A DNA stretch of 64,000 bases, from positions 5,236,501 through 5,300,500 of the forward strand of contig NC_056766.1 of assembly GCF_018687715.1 (NCBI RefSeq), in the 5' to 3' direction. This DNA is from Carya illinoinensis (taxonomy: Eukaryota > Streptophyta > Magnoliopsida > Fagales > Juglandaceae). Made by a program: the position numbers and the translations under genes. The notes below the pieces were generated by a model. It had not been told where the DNA came from. It saw only the letters and a program-made list of their open reading frames with translations, and searched no databases. Of this stretch, positions 50,372 through 60,800 are shown in pieces; position 1 is the stretch's first letter; the number at the start of each line of letters is the position of its first letter.

Positions 50372-50895
50372 CTAGTATAAGTTTGTTGGTTACTAAGTCA
50401 ATAGACTAACCCCTTTATCCACCAATGTTTTTACAGATAACTGATAGTTGTGACGGTTGGAATAGATGGCACATGACAGGTTTATAAAATAATATATGAG
50501 ATAAGTGTTAGGTGGCATAAGTGGGCTTGTATGAGTCACAAATTTTTTTTCCATTGTTTAGTTTATTTTACTTATAAGATTTTTGTGACACTTGATTTTT
50601 GGAGGAATTTTTGTATTTAAATTCTTATTATTATGAATTTTAGGTTAAAGGATTTACCTCGGGTACGGGTCGTGACACTATGATCTGCTTACCTACTTAT
50701 AGTGCCCGCCATAAGTGTAATATTAATATATTTTTGGCTAACCCAAGTAAGCATGACCTAAATGATCATTTCAGCATTTGCAACTTGGCAGTAGATCGAG
50801 CTCAGTGTTAAGCAGCTTTGCTACAAACGAGCGACTGTGATCATGGCAAGCGGTTTTATTATTTTTTTCAATGTCCAATTTCTTAATCCAAACAA
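50372..50895. repeat. direct repeat, right member (about 520 bp)
   Basis: Partner of 48,585-49,105. The 1.27 kb between them contains the RNase H relic and the LTR fragment. Confidence 0.85.
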
Positions 50896-53119
50896 ATATA
50901 ACATTAAAAAAATAAATAAATAGGATATTTGGAATTGATACTTGCAACATGCAAATGGCTTATAATTATTTTGAAAAAAAAAATAATAAATATAGAATTT
51001 ATATAAAAATTAATTATTTTTTTAATAATAAATTTTATTTTTTTAAAAATAACTGTACTGTATTTATAGACTCTATAATTACATCTATGTGTAGTCCGAG
51101 AATGATTTCGATAAAGATTATTAGGATTCTTTTTATTTATTCATTTATTTATACTTTTATAGATTTTTTTTAAAAGTTATAATATTATTTAAAAACACTT
51201 TATTAATCATTAAATAAAAAAAAAAAATTATCGAGACGCATGTACTCTCGTTCGATTTATTTATACAACACGTTCGTAGATCTACGGACTGTTTCACTCT
51301 GCGCGTGACTGCATAGTCTGCATCACTAGTCTTTGCCACGTGATTGGACAAAATCTATATATCTTCAAATCACATGCATACTCATCTCGTCTTGTCATTG
51401 CAGTTGTTTTTCTTGTTGCATGCGTCGGTACATGCTTGTATTGTAATTTGGCAAAGAGACGAATAATATTAGATATGGTTATAGAATATATAAATATTAT
51501 ATAATTTATAATTAAAAAGTTAATTTTTTTATCTTTTTATGTAGATTCGGTATTAATTTATTTTTCTTAAAAAAACTACATAGCACTTATATAATTACAA
51601 CTATAAATATTATTTCTCTGATAACACTTACCCTACGAGAGAAATTCTAATTCTTTCGAAAAAGTGATCCCAATGAGTGTCTCGTTTTTATTTTATTTTA
51701 TTTAACTTAATGATTAAAACAATATTTTTAAATAATGTTGAATTTTTTTAAATGTTTATGATAATTAAAAAAAAATGTGTAGAAAAAGAAAAGAAAAGTA
51801 AAAAAATTGAAATGCACGGTAATTGGGACATGTTTTCGGGAGCTCTTTCGATGCCTGTAGAGGACTCATCCCACAAATAAAAGCGATAATGTCGAATTTT
51901 TTTATTTAATGAATGAAAAAGTATTTTTAAATGATCTTTTGTATTTTATTTTTTTAAAGAAATTAAAGATATAAAATTTATATATATATATATAAGGATA
52001 AATAGCCCAACCAGATCATACATATGGGACAAAAAGATTCTAAAGGAGAAAATATCTCTTCAATTTTTATTTTATTTTTTATGGATTTTCATTCAGTACT
52101 CAAGTTCAATGTATCCTACCTTGCATAAATATCTGATCTTCCTCTTTCTCTCTCTCCCATGGAAATGGAGACATTCTTAATTTTCATGCTTCTTTCCCAG
52201 ATTTTTCATATATTTCACATTTTTTATTCTTTATTGTCTCTTTTTTTCTTTCTTTTATTTTGATTGAATGAAAACCCTTTCGCACATCTTCCATCAATAC
52301 TGTTCATGAATCTGTTTGTTGGCAATGTGGCACAGTAGCAGTACTAGTTCATCAGTCTACGTACGGTGAAGATAAATGGAAATTTGATAAAGCTAAAACC
52401 GTAGAGAGATGATTTAGAATTAAAAGGGAATATTAGCAGGCTAAGGCAATATGCAACCAGTGAAGATTAATTAAAAAAAAAATAGATAGTAAAGAAATTT
52501 GAAGACCAATTGCGAATCAAAATAAGGCCAGCCATTTTCTATATTTTCTAGGAATTTTCAAAACAAGTTTTCAAGCTATCTGAATATATATATATATATA
52601 TATATTATATAGCACTAGAATTGCAAATCTTGTGATTTAATGTAAAGCATCAAATATATTAATAATGCTTCCAAACATTACAATGAAATCATGGCAAAAA
52701 AATCCCCAAAATTCCAAACCCTAAAATTCAAAATCGTAAAATTGATCAACAATTGCGAAAATTAATTAGGGCTTGGTAATACAGTACTTTCCACATCCCA
52801 AAGGCTCAACTCTACTCAAGGGAAGTATTCTATAGTGGGTTCGGGCTCATGATGACGATAGGACAATGGCAAACGGTGCAGATTGGTGTACAGGAAAAGA
52901 GCAACAGAGAGAGAACAGAAAAGAAATGAAAGAGAGTGTAAGGAAGAAGGAAGAAACGGGATCCTGCGTTTTGGACTCCCGTGTAAAGAAAACAATGTCG
53001 TTCCACATGGAATGGAACGGTACTGTCGTTCAGTTATTTTTTTAAAAAATATTCAAATATAAAATGACGTCGTTTTACATCTAAATTTAAAAAAAAAAAA
53101 AAAAAAAAGACGTCAATGT
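50896..53119. other. AT-rich intergenic stretch, no gene seen
   Basis: Short frames only. AT microsatellites near 51,980 and 52,585. 52,680-53,080 includes CCAAAATTCCAAACCCTAAA-type text and an A-run, which looks like repeat debris. Nothing is assigned. Confidence 0.55.
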
Positions 53120-53167
53120 TCGGAGTCAAAGTTCAGAGCTCTACATGCCTCTGAACTTCGACTCCGA
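53120..53167. repeat. short perfect-type hairpin, 19-bp arms
   Basis: TCGGAGTCAAAGTTCAGAG and its reverse complement (one mismatch) flank a 10-base loop, directly after an A-run. Nearby text (ACTCCGACTCCAACTCTGAA) repeats the same word. Probably a repeat-element terminus. A terminator role is unlikely. Confidence 0.75.
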
Positions 53168-53454
53168 CATACATTCTCGAAGGAACTCCGACTCCAACTC
53201 TGAATTCCAAATACTAATCGAAGCAGAGGTCAGACAGAATCGAAGTTGGCAAAGACTTTGGTTTCTAGGTTTTTTTTTTTTCTCTTATTTTTCTTTACTG
53301 TGCAAGGCTATGTTGGGTTGCTTGAAATTATGAAAATTTGCTAAGAAAACAAGGGACATAATTGGAAAGATATTAGTTAACACAAATTACTGTTCATAAT
53401 GGATAGCCACTTATATATTGCATTATGTTGTGAAAGGTGCAGTAATTATGATAA

Positions 53455-53650
53455 ATAGTACAAAAAGTAAGAAAAATATACAGATTTAATGTAGTTTGAC
53501 AGTATACCTACATTCACAGGAGCGAGTGGTAATTAAATTTCACTATAAAAAAATAAACGTTACATCATATCATATATATTTAGACTAACCCTAATACAAC
53601 ACAATATGAACCACATACTACAACACATTATTATTGTCATTATTGTCATA
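53455..53650 (+). mobile_element. probable Copia LTR fragment upstream of the polyketide synthase gene
   Basis: AAGAAAAATATACAGATTTA, GTAGTTTGACAGTATACCTA and CATTCACAGGAGCGAG follow the pattern of common plant Copia LTRs, where a GTGGTTTGGC-type word precedes CCTACATCCACGGGAG. There are no coding regions. It ends about 100 bp before the G-box of the promoter. Confidence 0.45.
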
Positions 53651-53753
53651 CGGTAGATACATAAGTAAAAGTGGATTGACTCCCTCTTCCAAGAAGAAAT
53701 CATTTTTGTTTGCATGCATTAAATGCAGATGTGCTTGCTACACAAAACAGAAA

Positions 53754-53824
53754 CACGTGGCCCTAGGTGTAAGACTTGATTTGTCTACCTAATTTAAAAA
53801 ATGTGCAAACCCTCGTCTATAAAA
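53754..53824 (+). promoter_or_regulatory. promoter of the CHS-like gene: G-box and TATA box
   Basis: A palindromic G-box, CACGTG, is at 53,754-53,759, followed by CCTAGGTG and CTACCTAA words that resemble MYB/AC elements. TATAAAA is at 53,818-53,824. G-box plus MYB-type box plus TATA within about 70 bp is the classical layout of light- and stress-responsive chalcone-synthase promoters. Transcription would start near 53,850, giving a leader of about 460 nt that may contain an intron. Confidence 0.6.
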
Positions 53825-54071
53825 GCTTGCATATCAAAGCTGAGTTTAGAGAGAAGACAGCAGAGAGGTCAAGATATACAAATACTCAATTGAGTACTTT
53901 CTCTTTAATGACATTGTGAGGATTGGGTGTAGCTTTGGGTTTCAGTAATTTGTGATCACTCTTATATAGGTACTCTACTTTTGATTACCCCCCGCCGGTG
54001 AATCATGTAGCTAGGCTGCTTTTCTTCAAATCGATCTACATAAATCTTTGTGTCTTGTATGGTTGTAGAAA

Positions 54072-54105
<34 letters not shown>

Positions 54106-54106
54106 T
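54072..54106 (+). repeat. (ATT)n microsatellite in the leader region
   Basis: About 11 ATT units, 210 bp before the start codon, in the presumed 5' leader or leader intron. Confidence 0.9.
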
Positions 54107-54314
54107 TCTAGTTCTTGACGATTCTAAAATCTCCATTGTCACAACAATCACTAATATTTAAAAAAAAAACTGTTTGCAATCAAATGGAGAAAACTGTTTT
54201 TATAAATTGTGCAGAAAGAAAGCTTCACATTAAATTTGCCATCAAATTAACGAGTCCTGCACTGAACTTGGGCTTTCAGATAACACAAACGGAGGGAAGC
54301 AATCGCTAATATTC

Positions 54315-55705
54315 ATGGCTTCAGTTGAAGAAATGCGCGAGGCACCGCGAGCACGGGGTCTAGCCACAATACTGGCCATTGGTACAGCCAATCCGAAAAA
54401 CTGTATCCACCAAAAAGACTACCCAGATTTCTACTTCCGTGTGACTGAGAGTGAGCACATGACAGAACTGAAGGACAAGTTTAAGCGTATTTGTAGGTGT
54501 TCTCAGACCCCAAGTCTTTACATTTTTTGGTAATTCAAGCACTAATAAAGCATGCATGCATTCATGCATGAAACATATATAGAAAGACTATCGATATTCT
54601 CTCATGAACTAACAAATGATCAAACACTTCAACTCATTGCTTCATAATGTTGTTTATAATAATCTGTAAAACTAGTATTTTGGACGTTGAATGTAAAATC
54701 TCACGAACAGGTGACAGAACGACGATAAGAAAACGTTATTGTCATCTTACTGAGGAGATTCTGAAAGCGAACTCGAATATGTGTAAGTACAAGGCCCCAT
54801 CTTTAGATGCACGTCAAAATATGCTGATTTCAGAGGTACCCAAGCTCGGAAAGGAAGCAGCATTGAAGGCTATCGAAGAGTGGGGCCAATCCATCTCAAA
54901 GATTACACACCTTGTATTCTGCAGCTCTTCGAGCATCGACATGCCTGGTGCAGACTTTCAGCTCACTAAGCTCCTTGGACTTAATTTATCTATAAACAGA
55001 TACCTGATCTCCCATCAAGCTTGTTATGCAGGTGGGACTGGCCTTCGCATTGCCAAGGATCTAGCCGAAAACAATGCAGGCGCGCGTGTTCTTGTCGTGT
55101 GTTCCGACATCATGACTGTTCTTTTTCATGCACCCTGCGAAACTCACATAGACATCTTGATAGGCCAAGCACTTTTCACAGATGGTGCAGCGGCTGTAAT
55201 CATTGGTGCCAATCCCGACACCTCAATTGAGCATCCACTCTTTGAGCTAGTGTCGGCCAGGCAATCGATTATCCCCGACTCTGAGAGTGGAATTAGAGGA
55301 ACTGTACGTGAAATGGGCCTCACCTACTATTTATCTGAAAAGGTTCCCAAGTCTGTTGGTGACTACATTAACAATTGCTTGGTCGAAACATTTAACCCAA
55401 TTGGTATAAGTGATTGGAACTCCTTGTTTTATGTAGTTCATCCCGGTGGCCCTGCCATTCTTAACAGGATCCAAGAAAAGCTAGATCTAAACGAGGAAAA
55501 ACTCAGAGCAAGTAGGCATGTGCTAAGTGAGTATGGGAACATGACCGGCCCTTGCGTGCTATTTGTACTCGATGAGATGAGGAAGAAGTCTGCAGAAGAA
55601 GGAAATGCAACAACTGGTGAAGGGTTGGAATGGGGAATTCTGCTTGGACTTGGGCCAGGTCTCACCGTGGAGACTCTTGTCTTGCACAGTATTCCCATAA
55701 ATTAA
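54315..55705 (+). CDS. chalcone-synthase-like type III polyketide synthase, 390 aa, two exons
   Basis: Exon 1 is 54315-54492 and exon 2 is 54711-55705. The 218-nt intron splits the codon of Cys60 after its first base, the hallmark CHS intron. The product has 390 residues, and its numbering falls exactly in register with alfalfa CHS. The catalytic triad is complete: Cys164 (HQACYAGGT), His303 ([10 protein letters not shown]), Asn336 (SEYGNM). Gatekeeper Phe215 and Gly256 are kept. Differences from true CHS: Thr132 to Ser, Thr194 to Met, Thr197 to Leu, Phe265 to Tyr, Ser338 to Thr, and GLGPG for GFGPG at the C-terminal loop. These line the substrate and elongation cavity, so the enzyme is expected to be active but to make a product other than naringenin chalcone. 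The substrate is not predictable from sequence alone. The frame is fully open. A leader uORF (54115-54309) ends 5 nt before the start codon. Confidence 0.9.
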
Positions 55706-57830
55706 GAACGAAGCTTCTTACTGCTCGTGATTTTTAATCTCTGCATGGTTTTAAGGAAAGATTGATATTATCTTTTCAAATTGTTGTGTGGTGTCAACTG
55801 TACTTGATGCTTTTATATTTTTAATAAGAAGGTTTTGCTGGTAATGTGGTTAAGCGTCTTTTTTTTTTCAAATGTGAACAACTTTGTGTGTTTTTTCTTT
55901 TAATAAAGAAGTCAAATGATTGTCGAACTGGAATAATCTTTTTGTATAATAACAAAACAAACCATCGTGTCACAATTTTAAAATTTATTTTCTAAATCAA
56001 ATTATCATAAAGGTGATGTATGGTATAAAATTTTTCAAATAGAATTATTCACACCTCTTATAATATTGCTATATATATACTAGGGACGACCCCGGGTGCA
56101 TTAGTCCCAAAGTGCACCTGATATAGTGATTTAAATTAAAAAATTGAAAAAATCAGTAGCTTATTTATCTGAAAAAATAAAATCCAAGATTAAAGAAAGG
56201 GTAAAAATCAAGATTAAAGAAAAAGAAAAAAAAAATCCTAAATTTTAGCAAAATATGAGTATTAATTTGCATATATATTGGATTATTTATTTACTTTCTA
56301 TATAATAATAAAATATTATTAATTTCATAATTTTTTTAATTTTTATTTTTCTCACATTTTATAGTTCTACTAATTAAAATATTAATAATAATTATATTCT
56401 AATTAAATTAATAATTAATATTATATATTGAGTAAAGTCATTTTAATTTTTTTATTTAAATAAAAAAATTGAAACAAAAATAAAGAAAAATGAGTACACT
56501 GTCAGGAGAAAAATGATATAAAAAAAAGACGTCAATTCATGTGCACCGCAGTGCTATTAAAGACCTTCTGGTAAAACAAGATCCTTAATTAAATTCTTTA
56601 ATGAAGCTAAACGTTAAATGGTCAAGGATCTTAAAAACCGTTTGGCAAAACAGGATCCTTCATTAAATTCTACAAGAGAGCTTATGTCAAATGGTTAAGG
56701 GTCTTAAAGGCCTTTTGGTAAAATATGACTTAACGAAAAAATAATAAAAATTACTATTCACAATTAGGTAACTACTTATTATAATAAAATAGATATATAG
56801 AGATGAGATAGAAATATCTTACTATCCAAATCACCTCTTCACCATTCCCAATCTGGGACGCCAAGTTAAATATCCCGTCTGCTTTCCCCTGTTTCCTGCA
56901 CATACATTGAAGCACCCTGCATTTATTTGAACTCTAAAAAGCTACATAAACCCAAATTTTACTAGATTTAAATTATATTTACCTTGAAGCACCCCGGCCC
57001 CCTTCCCTAATTGCATTGAGGTTTGTCTCGTCCAAAGAGAGTCGAAAAAATCAAAGTACATCGCTGTTCACAGGACTTCAGAGTTCAGATTCCCCGAAGC
57101 AAGAATTAATTGTACAAGCACGTTAGCATGACAACCCACAAGTGTAAAGATTACAAATACCTTCTTCCAAGCAATTCTTTTTATTTTTATTTTTTTTGTA
57201 CACATTTTACTCGCACAACATTTATAGCTTAGGATGAGGGGCCACAATCAATTGTTACATAATACATTCAAAATAGTACTACAACTCCAAATTTTAAAAG
57301 TAAACCTAAATATCATATACATTAGACTTGAAAAGTCAGAAAATTATCCAATGACCCAATATCCAAACTCCCAAGGCCTACTGAAGATTTCAAATACAAC
57401 AGATTCAAAATATGACAATAGAAGCATATCCCCTACTTCAATCATCAAGAACTGTTATTGGGATTCTTCCTTTTATTTAAACCATCCCCACTAATTTATG
57501 TACACAAATACAAAGCAACAAATTAAACAGTGGCTCTCAGAACAACCACTTTTGGCCAAAATGGTATCGTGTTTCTGTTCATTTCAGCAGATTCAAGCTA
57601 CATATAGTTTCTGGCTCTGCTGACCAGTAATATACAACCTTCATAGTCATATTTTCCCCAGTTTTAAGCATCCAAAAGTCAGCAAGATCTAACATTCCAC
57701 AACCTAAACATACCAGTCAATTTTAAAATGTAGTGAAAATAAAATTCTTGACATTGGGAGATACAAGTAAAATTGAAATCAATAGTTGCCCAAAACCATT
57801 GACTTTACGTCTCCAAAAAAATCATGATTT
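55706..57830. other. intergenic between two convergent genes
   Basis: It holds the 3' UTR of the polyketide synthase gene (AATAAG/AATAAAG poly(A)-signal-like words at about 55,830-55,910), an AT-rich stretch, a tandem repeat at 56,560-56,735, and the 3' UTR of the minus-strand PHD gene on the right. The minus strand at 56,840-57,090 has two short open, donor-like segments, but no product is recognised. Confidence 0.55.
56560..56735 (+). repeat. imperfect tandem repeat, period about 73 bp, 2.4 units
   Basis: The unit CTTCTGGTAAAACAAGATCC, TTAATTAAATTC..., TTAAATGGTCAAGGATCTTAA repeats once fully and once in part, with about 20 percent change. Non-coding. Confidence 0.8.
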
Positions 57831-60800
57831 CTATAGCCCGATCTCAACGGCACCTGAATTCTCTTCAAACTTTAGTGTCTTTGCTGCAGTTAAAAGCATG
57901 TCCATCCCTCCACCTTTTTCCGATGCCTCTTCTCCTTTATCATTCCATCTCTTTCCAAGATTTTCAACTGGCATAAACCCCCCTACACCTTTCTTTCTAT
58001 GTTTAATTTCTTTAGTCTCGTAAGCTCTTTTGGCTCTGCGTATTGCCTGGATCCCTGCATTACATTTTCTGCAGAACCATTTCCCTCTTGGAATTGATGC
58101 GCGCGGTGGTTTCATGCAATAGATGTGGTATGCGTGATCACATCCATCACATAGAATGATCTTATCATCATCTTGATCAGCAAGGCAAACCCTGCACAGA
58201 CAAGAAGGGCAGTACCAACGGGGGCCATATGATTTTAATTGCTTAGTTGTCAGGCACCTAGCATGGTAGTATTTATTTGGGCAAAAGCTGTGACCACAAG
58301 CCTTCAGCTTTTCACCATCTTCTACCTCATTTCCACAAATTTTACAGAGGAAAGAGTTTTTTCCACCTTTAGATGGTTGAAGCCCATTGTCCATACTACA
58401 ATTTGAGTTTTCTTCCATGTCAATAGAAGTTTCTTCATTTATAGGAGAAGTTTCATCATCACCTCCATTACTTAGGGACTTGGGAGCAATAAGCCTATCA
58501 CACACTTCACAATTTTGATGGGGTGATGCGATTCTACTTGCAGTGCAAACGGCACAGTACCAGCTTTTAGGGGGAATCTCCTTGATGGCAGGTTCAATGC
58601 AGGAGACATGGTACATCTCCTCACATGAATCACATAATAAATAATCCCTACCATCTGCCTTGCATCCACATTGTCTGCAAGTGCAAACTTTGAACACACC
58701 ACAATCTTCTGTTTGCACTGGTTTAATTGGAGAGTCTGATTCCCGGGGAAGAAACTGTTTTGCAGGGAAAAATAATTTGTTATACGTATTATCCAAAATG
58801 CATATAGTACAGATGAAGAGATTTGCATATAAGTCAAAGAGGAGAAGAATATGCATGATTTATCACTAAAATTGAGAGATTTAAACAGTAAGGAAAAAAG
58901 AAAGAAAACAAGAACAAGAACATGAGACTCTGCCTTGCCTTATGCCCAGCAAAACTCAGAAGCCAGAGGCAATTAGTTATCCAGTCTTACAGATAAAGTA
59001 ACAACTAAAACCATCGCACACCTCACGTGTAAAGCAGGGAAAACATGAGACCTTAGTTTAAAAAAGAAATTATTTGATTTCCCAAGATGAAGAATAACCC
59101 CATGGCTTTTAGGCAAAGCCGCTCTAAAGGACAAAAGTTAAAATGCTCAAGTACTGCCCCCGTTGAAAACCTTGCTGCTAACTCTTTGGTAGCCACTTAC
59201 CACATACAGGACAGGGATCCACGTGTAAGGGATTTAGTTCTAAGCACAAAGAGCACAGGAAACCTTGTAAGAAAAAACGGGGAAAAAAGGAGCGAAACAG
59301 CTCCTTTTCATTTTATCATTATTATTAGTTTTTGAAGGAAAGTAATTCAGAGTATGAAGATATTATGTGCTTGCAATCAGCTCTACAGAACATATGACTT
59401 TCAATTGTAATGGAGGCTCAAAACATGACATCGTCGGGAGTTTCCAGAAGCTTTCCTGAATTTATCTTCTTGAAAAAACCAAATGCAGCCTAATTTATCC
59501 ATAATAGTAGCTTAAACATCAATCCAAATTCATCTACAACCAAATGCAGCATGTTAATATTAATGCAGATGCTGTTAAATAAAGCACCTAGTAATACTAT
59601 ATTACGTAGAACCTCCCTTACCTCATGTTCACCATCTTCATATGTGCTGTGTACTCGTCCTCCCACCTTGGAGACAAGAGTTAAAAAATTGAGTTGAGAT
59701 AAAAACAATAGCAAACCATTACATAATTTTTTATTTTTTTTTATTTTTTTATATAAGTAAAAAAAATACCATTACATAATGTATGAAGTGTAAATGATAA
59801 TACTGGAAATAAATATATATAACCAAAACTCAAGGCACTGGATTGGCTTAGCAATCTTTGAAAGTCGGTCTGTCTCACCTGCTCATGATAGGCAGTCCTT
59901 GACATGTCTGAAAGGCTCTTTGCAAGATAAACAAACCCACTTCCAATCTCCTGAAGCTTTTGCCATACCTAAAATTGTTAATTCAAATTTAAGGCATATC
60001 CAATGACATAATTCAAATTATTAAGTAAACGATTTTATTAATGAGAATAGGCATAGCCCAAGTACACAAGGGTGTATACAAGAGGTAACACCTATTTAGG
60101 AGGAAGACAGAACAAAACTTCAAGCATAAAGGTCATGCTTGGTTATGAAAAATGTTAAGAATATTTGAGAATTTTTTACATTGGGTTTTGGAAAAGAAGA
60201 GAAAATTTTGAGTAAATATATATATATTGAAGATAAGTGTTGTATTGGAGTTTGTGAAAAGTTGTTTAAATACAATTTTTAAGAGTATTTTTATTTTTGA
60301 ATTTGTAAAAGTTGTAATGATTTTTGTGTTTGCATAACGATTGAGTAATAATTTGATAAAAATTTGAAATAGAAATTTCTTTGAGATTCAAAGATGTTTC
60401 GTTTGACTTGATAAACTTTTTGAAAGATTTTAAAAACTTCTGTGAAACCAAACATGACCAAAGTATTATTTATGAGATAAAGTAACCATTATCACCACAC
60501 AATTACTAGAAATTTATACAATATTTCCCTAGCATAAAAACCATGATGCATTGAAAGTATCAAATATGACCAAATAACTTTTGAATGGGCTACGATACCA
60601 AAAACGTGTATTAATCAATACATAAATCAAGCAGTTTTGCAATGCAATCTGATAGAGTGCAAAATGAAGGACTTGTAGAAATTATTACAACGAAAAGCTT
60701 TTCCAAGATCTAAGTCCAACAATTTATTTGGACAGTGCAAAATTGTAAATGCGTAATTTCTTTTCCAAAATAGATATTTTTTACTACTGAAAAAAGAAAA

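Noticed and set aside
48585..50895. A complete LTR retrotransposon with 520-bp LTRs
   Set aside because: No TG...CA ends, primer-binding site or polypurine tract is seen, and the inner RNase H relic is on the other strand from the LTR-like piece.
56840..57090. Minus-strand possible exons (a frame starting MYFDFFDSLW, and an open segment ending near a donor at 56,840)
   Set aside because: Splice-like borders exist, but I recognise no protein family and cannot link them into a gene.
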